Assembly (NCBI GenBank): GCA_021775835.1 | Contig: JAJFHC010000075.1 | Coordinates: 1-12,542, forward strand | Source: Hyphomicrobiales bacterium | GTDB lineage: Bacteria; Pseudomonadota; Alphaproteobacteria; Rhizobiales; JAJFHC01 | Reading direction: 5' to 3' | Length of the DNA: 12,542 nucleotides | In this document: piece after piece, positions 6,410 through 12,542 of the stretch | Layout: each line of letters starts with the position of its first letter | How positions within the stretch are numbered: the first letter of the stretch is position 1 | Notes under the pieces: generated by a model | Database searches by the model: none | Seen by the model: only the letters and a program-made list of their open reading frames with translations | Told to the model about the DNA's origin: nothing | Made by a program: the position numbers and the translations under genes

Positions 6410-7834
6410 ATGACCACTCATCACAAGGTTGACATTTGCGTCATTGGCGGCGGTTCCGGCGGCCTGTCCGTTGCAGCCGCCTCCGCCCAGTTCGGCGTCA
6501 GCGTGGTGCTTCTGGAAAGCGGTCTGATGGGCGGGGACTGCCTGAACTACGGCTGCGTTCCCTCCAAGGCCATGATCGCGGCAGCGAAGCAGGCTCATGT
6601 TCTGGGCGCCGGACCGCCATTTGGCATCGGCAAGCGTGTGGCCAAGGTCGATTTCGCGGCGGTGAACAATCACATTCATGAAGTCATCGACGGGATCGCA
6701 CCCAATGACTCCGTCGAACGGTTCACCGGTCTGGGTGTCACCGTGATCGAGGAGGCCGGCCGGTTCGCAGACGCCGAAACGGTCGTTGCCGGAGACCATG
6801 AAGTCAAAGCCCGCCGGTTCGTCATCGCCACCGGGTCTTCCGCCGGCGTGCCGCCGATCGAGGGCCTTGACGATGTGCCCTATCTCACCAACGAAACGAT
6901 CTTCGACAACACCGAACGGCCCGAGCACCTGATCGTTATCGGTGGCGGTCCGATCGGCATCGAACTGGCACAGGCCCACCGCCGGCTGGGATCCAAGGTA
7001 ACGGTCCTGGAGTTGTTCCAGCCGCTGGCCAAAGACGATCCGGAATTGACCAGGATCGTTCTCGACAAGGTCATGGAAGACGGTGTCGACATCCGTGCCG
7101 GCGTCAAGGTGGAGAATGTTTCAAGCGGCGAAAAAGGCATCACCGTTGCCATCGAGGAAGAAGGTACAGCCAAGAAGGTCACCGGCAGTCATTTGCTGAT
7201 AGCCGCCGGCCGCAATCCCAACGTCGAGGGCCTGGATCTGGAAGCAGCCGGTATCGAGTATGACCGCCGTGGAATCAAGGTCGATGCCGGCCTGAAAACC
7301 ACCAACAAGAATGTCTATGCCATCGGTGACGTGGCCGGTGCCCTGCAGTTCACCCATGTGGCCAACTACCACGCCGGTCTGGTGATCAGGAACGCCCTGT
7401 TTCGCATGCCGGTCAAAGCCGACTATAGTGCCATCCCCTGGGTGACCTATACTGACCCGGAACTGGCCCATGTGGGTCTGACGGAGGAACAGGCACGCGA
7501 GAAACACGGCAGGATCCGCGTGCTGCGGTGGCCCTATGCGGAAAACGACCGCGCCATGGCGGAGCGCAAGACGACCGGCCTGGTCAAGGTGACCACGTCG
7601 AACCGGGGCAAGATCCTGGGGGCATCGATTGTCGGTGCAAGTGCCGGAGAACTGATTCAGCCTTGGGTGTTGGCGATGTCTTCGGGATTGAAGATCAAGG
7701 ACATGACAGGATATGTCGTGCCCTATCCGACATTAGGCGAAATAAACAAACGCGCCGCATACGGGTATTATACATCGAGCCTCGGCAAACCCTGGCTCCG
7801 GTGGCTGATCAAGATGCTGGCGAAACTGGGGTAG
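6410..7834 (+). CDS. FAD-dependent pyridine nucleotide-disulfide oxidoreductase, mercuric-reductase-like class I
   Basis: This is a 474-residue cytosolic flavoenzyme of the glutathione reductase/lipoamide dehydrogenase superfamily. The FAD-binding motif is GGGSGG (13-18). The redox-active disulfide lies in GGDCLNYGCVPSK (41-53, Cys44 and Cys49), and the second dinucleotide-binding motif is GGGPIG (178-183). Glu201, at the end of the next strand, favours NADH over NADPH. The second FAD motif is YAIGDVAG (303-310), followed by the dimerisation domain (about 340-450). At the catalytic His position of lipoamide dehydrogenase there is VPYPTLGE (437-444), with Tyr439, as in MerA. The heavy-metal domain and the C-terminal Cys pair of true MerA are both absent, so mercury reduction is unlikely. 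The C-terminus (460-474) is a basic, amphipathic, Trp/Leu-rich tail that might touch the membrane. GGGGAG lies four bases before the ATG. The physiological substrate is unknown; the VTT partner suggests a membrane link. Confidence 0.92.
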   Translation: MTTHHKVDICVIGGGSGGLSVAAASAQFGVSVVLLESGLMGGDCLNYGCVPSKAMIAAAKQAHVLGAGPPFGIGKRVAKVDFAAVNNHIHEVIDGIAPNDSVERFTGLGVTVIEEAGRFADAETVVAGDHEVKARRFVIATGSSAGVPPIEGLDDVPYLTNETIFDNTERPEHLIVIGGGPIGIELAQAHRRLGSKVTVLELFQPLAKDDPELTRIVLDKVMEDGVDIRAGVKVENVSSGEKGITVAIEEEGTAKKVTGSHLLIAAGRNPNVEGLDLEAAGIEYDRRGIKVDAGLKTTNKNVYAIGDVAGALQFTHVANYHAGLVIRNALFRMPVKADYSAIPWVTYTDPELAHVGLTEEQAREKHGRIRVLRWPYAENDRAMAERKTTGLVKVTTSNRGKILGASIVGASAGELIQPWVLAMSSGLKIKDMTGYVVPYPTLGEINKRAAYGYYTSSLGKPWLRWLIKMLAKLG

Positions 7835-7901
7835 GCGACCCCGGCGGCCGCATTGGCGATGGAACCCGGACTTTGCAATGCCCGTCCGGAAGGGTGAGGA
7901 C

Positions 7902-9413
7902 ATGGTGGAAGAACCGAATTCGAAAGAGGACGTCACGGACGGTCCACGCGTCGGCCCACCCGAACATTTGCGGGCGCGGATCGCGCGAGGGCTGTCGGGC
8001 AAGCTGCTGCTGTTGACCATCGTATTCGTCATGGTCGGTGAAGTGCTGATCTTCGTGCCCTCGATCGCCAATTTCAGGGTGTCCTGGCTCAGGGAAAGAC
8101 TGGCGGCGGCCCAGATTGCCTCTCTGGTGCTTGAAGCCACGCCCGACCAGATGGTCTCCGAGGAACTCAAGCGCGAGTTGCTGGCCAATGCCCAGGCCAA
8201 GACCGTCGCCCTGCGTCGCGGCAACGCCCGCCATCTTATCCTCACGACCAAGGAGCCGATGGACATCGACCGCCGCTACGATCTGCGCAACGCCATGAAG
8301 GTGAGCTGGGTCTGGGATGCTTTCGAAGTCATCCTGGCCGGCGACGGCCGCACCATCCGCGTGATCGACCACACCCGCCACGGTGCCGGTGAATTTGTCG
8401 ATATCGTGATCGACGAAACCCCGTTGCGTGCTGCCATGGTGCAGTATTCGACCAATATTCTGAAGCTGTCGATCATTCTGTCGATGCTGACCGCGGCCCT
8501 CGTGTTCCTGACCCTTTTGTGGTTTTTCGTGCGGCCCTTGCGCAGTTTCACCAAGAACATGATCCGGTTCAGCGAAAACCCGGAAGATCCCACGCGGGTC
8601 ATCAAGCCCAGTGGCCGCCAGGACGAACTGGGCGTTGCCGAACAGGAGATGGCGCGTATGCAGCTTGAATTGGCCGACATGCTGCATCAGAAGAATCGCC
8701 TGGCAGCGCTTGGGCTTGCCGTCAGCAAGATCAGCCATGACCTGCGTAACATGCTGACCAGCGCGCAGTTGATCTCTGACCGGTTGAGCATGGTTGACGA
8801 CCCGACGGTAAAACGCCTGGCGCCCAAGCTCCTGTCGTCGATCGACCGGGCCATCGACTTCTGTGCCCATACACTCAAATACGGCAAGGCCCAGGAAGCC
8901 CCGCCCCGGCGCGAATATGTGCCCCTGATCGACGTGGTTGCCGAAGTGGTGGAAACGGTTGGGGCCGGCACCGACACGCCCTCCCAGATCATGTGGACGA
9001 ATGCCGTGCCCGAAGACCTGCTGGTCGATGCCGACCGGGAACACCTCTTCCGGGTTCTGATGAACCTGTGCCGCAACGCAGCGCAAGCGCTCGACAACGG
9101 GCCGGCGGAAGGCGAGCGGGCAGCCCACGTCAAGGTTGTTGGCAGGCGCGATGGCGGTGTTGTCAGGATCGAAGTCAGCGATAATGGTCCCGGCGTGCCG
9201 GAACGCGCCAAGGAGCACCTGTTTCAGGCATTCCAGGGGTCGGTGCGTCCTGGCGGTACCGGGCTCGGTCTGGCGATCGCCGCCGAGCTTACCCGTTCCC
9301 ACGGCGGCACGATCACCCTGGCGGACAGCCCGCACGGGGCGATTTTCGTCGTCACCTTTCCCGACCGCCTGGTCGATGTGGAAAGCGGTGAGTTCTCAAA
9401 ACACCGGGCGTGA
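7902..9413 (+). CDS. Membrane sensor histidine kinase, no adjacent response regulator
   Basis: This 503-residue protein is expected to autophosphorylate on His and pass phosphate to a response regulator. A soluble N-terminus is followed by TM1 (about 33-56). The sensor domain (about 58-183) has no recognised fold. TM2 is at about 186-210, then a HAMP-like linker (211-262). The phosphoacceptor is His279 in AVSKISHDLRNML (273-285). The catalytic domain shows the N box (LFRVLMNLCRNAAQAL, Asn388 region), the G1 box VSDNGPGV (425-432) and the G2 box GGTGLGLAIA (451-460). The start at 7902 is chosen because AAGGG/GAGG lies directly upstream. An in-frame ATG at 7878 would add eight residues. It begins 67 bases after the flavoprotein gene and may share its transcript. 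No regulator gene lies in the window, so its partner is elsewhere. Confidence 0.92.
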   Translation: MVEEPNSKEDVTDGPRVGPPEHLRARIARGLSGKLLLLTIVFVMVGEVLIFVPSIANFRVSWLRERLAAAQIASLVLEATPDQMVSEELKRELLANAQAKTVALRRGNARHLILTTKEPMDIDRRYDLRNAMKVSWVWDAFEVILAGDGRTIRVIDHTRHGAGEFVDIVIDETPLRAAMVQYSTNILKLSIILSMLTAALVFLTLLWFFVRPLRSFTKNMIRFSENPEDPTRVIKPSGRQDELGVAEQEMARMQLELADMLHQKNRLAALGLAVSKISHDLRNMLTSAQLISDRLSMVDDPTVKRLAPKLLSSIDRAIDFCAHTLKYGKAQEAPPRREYVPLIDVVAEVVETVGAGTDTPSQIMWTNAVPEDLLVDADREHLFRVLMNLCRNAAQALDNGPAEGERAAHVKVVGRRDGGVVRIEVSDNGPGVPERAKEHLFQAFQGSVRPGGTGLGLAIAAELTRSHGGTITLADSPHGAIFVVTFPDRLVDVESGEFSKHRA

Positions 9414-9434
9414 CCAGTAAGATCGCATGACAAC

Positions 9435-9449
9435 AAGGCGAATGGCCTT
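9435..9449. other. Short hairpin between convergent kinase and ggt genes
   Basis: AAGGC (9435-9439) and GCCTT (9445-9449) form a five-bp stem with a five-base loop, in the 40 bases between two converging stop codons. It could help bidirectional termination. It is short and has no U-run on either side, so support is weak. Confidence 0.2.
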
Positions 9450-9453
9450 CCGG

Positions 9454-11175
9454 TTACGGCGACCCCAACACAACCCCTTCACGCCGGCGGTCAGCGCCGC
9501 CGTCAAGTCCCGCTTCAGTGCGTCGGATGCCATGAAGCCCGCTGGTGATCTTGCGCACCTTGACCTCATGGCCAAGCTTGCGCAGCGCTTCAGCGCGATG
9601 CTGCAGCGGGTCGACGGCTTCCAGTTCAGTGCCGCCGTTGCGGTTCACATGCCGGGGCAGATCGATCGCGCTCTGCATATTCATGTTCCAGTCGAGCAAA
9701 GCCACCAGGGTCTGGGTCACGTAGGTGATGATGCGGCTGCCGCCGGGCGATCCGATGGCGGCATAAAAGTCGCCATTGTCGTGCAGCACAATGGTCGGCG
9801 ACATCGACGACCGGGGCCGTTTACCAGGCTCCACCCGGTTGGCAACAGGCCGCCCGTCGACTTCCGGCCGGAACGAAAAGTCGGTGAGTTGGTTGTTGAG
9901 GATGAACCCTCCCGCCATGATATGCGCACCGAACGGGCCTTCCACGGACGTCGTCATCGACACTGCATCGCCCCACCGGTCGACGATCGCCAGGTGGCTG
10001 GTGGAGGGCAGGGATATGTCCACATTGGCGCCGAGGCTTCGCGCCTGCCGGCGGGGCGGCTCTCCCGGTGTTGCTTTGCCCATGCTCAGGCCCGGGTCAA
10101 TCAGGCGCGAGCGGGAGCGCAGATAGCCGTCGTCGAGCAGGCCGGCGACCGGGACGTCGGCAAAGTCTGCGTCCGCCATGTAAAGACCGCGATCGGCATA
10201 GGCCAACCGGCTGGCCTCGCTGATCAGGTGAACCGCCATGGGCGAGCCCGGCCTCAGTGATTGAAGCGAATAGGGTTCGATCAGTCCCAGGATCATCAGG
10301 CTGGTGAGACCACCCGAGGTCGGTGGCGGCATGCCGCAGACCCGGTACTGACGGTAGGGCCGGCAGACCGGTGAACGCCGCTTTGCTTCGTAGGCGCCAA
10401 GGTCCTGTTTCGTGATCAGGCCGGTATTGGTGTGGTTGCGCGCCGTCTCCACGATCGCATCGGCGATCTCGCCCTCATAAAAGGCGTCAGGACCGTTGAC
10501 GGCGATTGACCGCAGGCTGGCGGCATAGGCGGTGTTCTTGAACAGGTGCCCGACCGGCAGCGTTTTGCCGTCCTTGAAATACAAATCACGGGTAGACGCA
10601 TGAGCCGAGAGTTTCTTCATCCGTGCGATCATGCCGTGCAGCCGCGGGCTGACGTCGAATCCGTTTTCTGCCAGCCCAATGGCGGGCGCAAACAGGTCTT
10701 TCCAGGCAAGCCGCCCATGATCGTCATGGGCCAGTTTGAGCATGGCGAGCACGCCCGGCACACCAACGGCGCGGCCACCAACCACGGCTTCCATGAAACC
10801 CATGGGGTCGCCGCTTTGTTTCAGGAACAGGGCAGGAGTCGCGGCCATGGGCGCTTTCTCGCGCCCGTCATAGGCCACAACCTTGCGGGCCTCTTCGTCC
10901 CAGTGCATCAGAAAGGCGCCGCCGCCAATGCCTGAAGACTGTGGTTCCACCAGGGTCAGCATAAGCTGTGCGGCGATCGCTGCATCCACCGCCGAACCAC
11001 CTTTGTCGAGCATTGCAAGGGCTGCCCGGGAGGCATGAGGATTGGCCGTGCTGACCATATGCCCGCGGCCATCGTCGTCGCAGCCCGCCAGGAGGCCGGA
11101 GACGACAAGGGCAAGGGCTGCCGCCAGAAATGGGCGCAGGCGAAAGGCGTTCAATATTATCATGGTGGGGTTCAC
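9454..11175 (-). CDS. ggt: Gamma-glutamyltranspeptidase, predicted lipoprotein
   Basis: This Ntn hydrolase cleaves gamma-glutamyl bonds, as in glutathione, and transfers the glutamyl group to water or amino acids. The precursor of 573 residues should self-cleave before Thr392 (STSHLAIVD, 391-399) into large and small subunits. Key residues are visible: Arg105 in DGREKAP (glutamate carboxylate), NNQLTDFSF (427-435), RSSMSPTIV (455-463) and GSPGGSRI (476-483), the oxyanion glycines. The N-terminus has a signal peptide with a lipobox LLAGC (28-32), followed by Asp-Asp-Asp, so it is probably lipid-anchored at the membrane rather than freely periplasmic. The lid-loop region before RSSMSP is several residues shorter than in E. 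coli. The start is GTG at 11173-11175 or ATG at 11161-11163; neither has a good ribosome-binding site. It is divergent from the P1 peptidase gene. Confidence 0.95.
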   Translation of the reverse strand: MNPTMIILNAFRLRPFLAAALALVVSGLLAGCDDDGRGHMVSTANPHASRAALAMLDKGGSAVDAAIAAQLMLTLVEPQSSGIGGGAFLMHWDEEARKVVAYDGREKAPMAATPALFLKQSGDPMGFMEAVVGGRAVGVPGVLAMLKLAHDDHGRLAWKDLFAPAIGLAENGFDVSPRLHGMIARMKKLSAHASTRDLYFKDGKTLPVGHLFKNTAYAASLRSIAVNGPDAFYEGEIADAIVETARNHTNTGLITKQDLGAYEAKRRSPVCRPYRQYRVCGMPPPTSGGLTSLMILGLIEPYSLQSLRPGSPMAVHLISEASRLAYADRGLYMADADFADVPVAGLLDDGYLRSRSRLIDPGLSMGKATPGEPPRRQARSLGANVDISLPSTSHLAIVDRWGDAVSMTTSVEGPFGAHIMAGGFILNNQLTDFSFRPEVDGRPVANRVEPGKRPRSSMSPTIVLHDNGDFYAAIGSPGGSRIITYVTQTLVALLDWNMNMQSAIDLPRHVNRNGGTELEAVDPLQHRAEALRKLGHEVKVRKITSGLHGIRRTEAGLDGGADRRREGVVLGSP

Positions 11176-11231
11176 GGCGTTGTTGTTGTCCAGGGTGGCC
11201 AGACCTTAAACCGCCTTGGTCCCAGGTTCAA

Positions 11232-11260
11232 TTGACCGGCCCTGAATGAACCGATAGCGT
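11232..11260 (+). promoter_or_regulatory. Candidate promoter of the P1 peptidase gene
   Basis: TTGACC (11232-11237) is followed after 17 bases by TAGCGT (11255-11260), which keeps the T-A----T pattern of the -10 box. A start near 11267 leaves about 35 bases before the ribosome-binding site. This leader excludes an upstream start for the peptidase and agrees with translation beginning after 11309. Confidence 0.42.
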
Positions 11261-11273
11261 CCGTAACAGTCAA
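11245..11273 (-). promoter_or_regulatory. Candidate promoter of ggt
   Basis: On the minus strand TTGACT (11268-11273) is followed after 17 bases by TTCATT (11245-11250), which matches the -10 consensus at three of six positions. The start would be near 11238, giving a leader of about 65-75 bases. It overlaps the oppositely directed candidate promoter of the P1 peptidase gene. Confidence 0.4.
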
Positions 11274-11301
11274 CGGAAACACTGTAGCCGCACTTTGCGC
11301 A

Positions 11302-11309
11302 AAGGGAGG
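11302..11309 (+). promoter_or_regulatory. Strong Shine-Dalgarno of the P1 peptidase gene
   Basis: AAGGGAGG (11302-11309) is nearly a perfect complement to the 3' end of 16S rRNA. It ends four bases before the ATC at 11314 but 31 bases before the first canonical start codon, GTG at 11341. It therefore argues that translation begins at or near 11314. Confidence 0.6.
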
Positions 11310-11313
11310 CGTC

Positions 11314-12342
11314 ATCGACCACCGCAACCTGATTACGGACGTGCCGGGCCTCGCCGTAGGCCACGCCCATGACGACGGCACATTAAGCGGGGTAACCGTT
11401 GTTCTGCCAAATCAACGGGCGGTTTGTGGCGTCGATGCCCGTGGCGGCGCTCCCGGTACCCGCGAGACCGAAGCGCTGGACCCGTCCTGCCTGGTCGATG
11501 CGGTCGATGCCGTCGTGCTGTCGGGCGGATCGGTCTACGGCCTCGATGCCGCCTCCGGCGTCACCACGTGGTTGGGCGCCAGGGGGCGCGGTTTCCGACT
11601 GGATGGCGCTCAAGCGTCAGACATTCCGGCAAGCCCGGTGGTGCCTGCTGCCATCCTGTTCGACCTTGCCAACGGCGGCAACAAGGACTGGGGCGACACA
11701 CCGCCCTACAGAGAACTGGGCATTGCCGCTTGCGGTGCTGCGGCATCTGAATTCGCGCTCGGCAATGCAGGCGCCGGCCACGGTGCAATCGCCGGCAACC
11801 TCAAGGGCGGTCTGGGCAGTGCGTCCGCGCGCCTCGGGCCCGATCCCGAAACTGCTCTCACCGTCGGCGCCCTGATTGCCGTCAATGCCGTGGGTTCGGT
11901 TCTTGTGCCGGGCACCGACAAGTTCTGGGCCGCCCAATACGAACGCGATGGAGAATTCGGCAGCCGTGGCGTCGCTGACCGCATCGTGTCTGAAGATTTT
12001 TGGGCCGGCACAAAACTGGAATCCGGCACAGCCGCGCCCGGCACCAGCACAACCATCGGTGTCATCGCAACCGACGCGATCCTGACCCCGGCAGAGGCCC
12101 GCCGCATCGCTATCATGGCCCATGACGGCCTCGCCCGGGCCATCCGTCCGGTGCACACCCCGCTTGACGGCGACACGCTTTTTGTCCTGTCGACAGGGAC
12201 CCGCGAACTTGAGGGGCCGCGCGCTCTGGCGCTGTCGGCCCTGGGCGCCCTGGCCGCCGACACCACCGCCCGGGCCGTGGCCCGCGGCGTCTATCTGGCA
12301 GGCTCGACACACCAGCACCAGGCCTATCGGGACAGGTTCTGA
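11314..12342 (+). CDS. P1 family (S58, DmpA/BapA-like) self-processing peptidase, unusual start
   Basis: P1-family proteins are aminopeptidase or beta-peptidyl-type hydrolases that self-cleave to expose an N-terminal nucleophile. Visible here are LSGGSVYGLDAASGV (around 11517-11561) and GNAGAGHGAIAGNLKGG. The segment TSTTIGVIATDA follows, whose second TT (codon at 12049) aligns with the family's NTTIxVVAT nucleophile, with Ser in place of Asn before it. MAHDGLARAIRPVHTPLDGD is a strong family signature near the C-terminus. No signal peptide is seen, so it is probably cytosolic. The conserved family N-terminus NLITDVPGL is encoded from 11326, upstream of the first canonical start (GTG, 11341). 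The frame has no ATG, GTG or TTG between its upstream stop (11233-11235) and 11341. I placed the start at ATC 11314, behind a strong Shine-Dalgarno. The minimal protein from GTG has 333 residues, and with ATC it has 342. Substrate is unknown. Confidence 0.88.
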   Translation: MDHRNLITDVPGLAVGHAHDDGTLSGVTVVLPNQRAVCGVDARGGAPGTRETEALDPSCLVDAVDAVVLSGGSVYGLDAASGVTTWLGARGRGFRLDGAQASDIPASPVVPAAILFDLANGGNKDWGDTPPYRELGIAACGAAASEFALGNAGAGHGAIAGNLKGGLGSASARLGPDPETALTVGALIAVNAVGSVLVPGTDKFWAAQYERDGEFGSRGVADRIVSEDFWAGTKLESGTAAPGTSTTIGVIATDAILTPAEARRIAIMAHDGLARAIRPVHTPLDGDTLFVLSTGTRELEGPRALALSALGALAADTTARAVARGVYLAGSTHQHQAYRDRF

Positions 12343-12345
12343 CGG

Positions 12346-12358
12346 CGGCCCTTGGCCG
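12346..12358 (+). terminator. Weak hairpin after the P1 peptidase gene
   Basis: CGGCC-CTT-GGCCG starts four bases after the stop codon. It is a five-bp GC stem with a three-base loop. No T-run follows, only an A-rich stretch, so it could be a Rho-independent-like or mRNA-stabilising hairpin but is not a convincing terminator. Confidence 0.25.
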
Positions 12359-12409
12359 GCATCGCGACAAAGAAAAATTATTGTACTCCGCCGCGCATCA
12401 AACCCTTGC

Positions 12410-12421
12410 GTTCGCGCGAAC
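12410..12421. repeat. Perfect 12-bp palindrome upstream of the tRNA gene
   Basis: GTTCGCGCGAAC is a perfect palindrome about 80 bases before the tRNA. It overlaps a poor promoter-like pair, TTGCGT (12406-12411) and TAGGAC after 17 bases. It might be a dimeric regulator site or a tRNA-promoter feature; CG-rich palindromes also arise by chance. Confidence 0.35.
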
Positions 12422-12443
12422 AAAACAGTAGGACTACCCGGCC

Positions 12444-12459
12444 TGCGGCACACGCCGCA
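12444..12459. other. Hairpin upstream of the tRNA gene
   Basis: TGCGGC-ACAC-GCCGCA is a perfect six-bp stem with a four-base loop. An overlapping alternative pairs GGCAC (12447-12451) with GTGCC (12464-12468). It lies in the probable tRNA leader, or ends the upstream unit. There is no U-run. Confidence 0.3.
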
Positions 12460-12502
12460 CAGCGTGCCCGGCAGTTTCAGCCCGGCACCGCAAAGGCCCA
12501 TG

Positions 12503-12542
12503 GCGCCGGTAGCTCAGCTGGATAGAGCACCAGACTACGAAT
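12503..12542 (+). tRNA. tRNA-Arg(ACG), 5' part, cut by the window end
   Basis: The acceptor 5' strand GCGCCGG is followed by TA, a D arm GCTC-AGCTGGATA-GAGC, A, then the anticodon stem CCAGA and loop CTACGAA. The anticodon is ACG (12537-12539), which reads arginine CGN codons after A34 is deaminated to inosine. The sequence then begins the 3' stem with T at the window edge. The arrangement matches the usual alphaproteobacterial tRNA-Arg(ACG). The gene's second half and its CCA status lie outside the window. Confidence 0.93.

Noticed and set aside
6410..7834. True mercuric reductase
   Set aside because: There is no N-terminal metal-binding domain, no C-terminal Cys pair and no mer genes nearby; only the general fold and the Tyr at the His position agree.
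7809..9335. Long open frame of 508 codons antisense to the histidine kinase
   Set aside because: It mirrors the codon structure of the real gene in a GC-rich genome, its His/Gly/Asp-rich product has no family features, and the sense gene has every kinase motif.
1..12542. Mobile element, phage or CRISPR array
   Set aside because: No transposase, integrase, phage gene, direct-repeat series or terminal inverted repeat was seen on either strand.

Overview
The window looks like the chromosome of a GC-rich alphaproteobacterium. The main evidence is the gene order rpmH-rnpA-yidC-engB-argB on the minus strand, which is typical of that class, together with an alphaproteobacterial-style YidC (Lys in the groove helix), a long arginine-sensitive-type ArgB and a tRNA-Arg(ACG). 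I see no insertion sequence, prophage, CRISPR array or origin.

Left part (1-5041, minus strand). One probable operon starts at a strong sigma70-type promoter (5169-5197) and runs leftward: L34 (rpmH, GTG start), RNase P protein (rnpA), membrane insertase (yidC), ribosome-assembly GTPase (engB), N-acetylglutamate kinase (argB). An accessory fucosyltransferase-like GT-B glycosyltransferase follows and runs off the left edge. The core genes concern translation and membrane protein biogenesis. The glycosyltransferase looks like a lineage-specific addition and lies in the same reading frame as argB, just past its stop codon.

Middle part (5440-9413, plus strand). A TVP38/TMEM64 (VTT, DedA-like) membrane protein is followed by a flavin-dependent pyridine nucleotide-disulfide oxidoreductase of the mercuric-reductase-like branch, then a membrane histidine kinase with no adjacent response regulator. 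A nested inverted repeat (6305-6353) lies between the first two genes. The VTT/oxidoreductase pairing suggests a membrane redox or transport function that is not well defined.

Right part (9454-12342). A lipoprotein-type gamma-glutamyltranspeptidase (minus) and a P1-family (S58, DmpA-like) self-processing peptidase (plus) are divergently transcribed. Both are Ntn-type hydrolases or share that type of N-terminal nucleophile chemistry. Their predicted promoters overlap in the short shared intergenic region. The P1 peptidase seems to lack a canonical start codon at the expected place: a strong Shine-Dalgarno precedes an ATC. The window ends inside a tRNA-Arg(ACG) gene (12503 onward), preceded by a 160-base gap containing a perfect 12-bp palindrome and a hairpin.

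Most genes are recognisable families. I did not find a clearly new multi-gene system. The most interesting leads are the argB-linked glycosyltransferase, the VTT/flavoprotein pair, the overlapping ggt/P1-peptidase promoters and the non-canonical P1 peptidase start.
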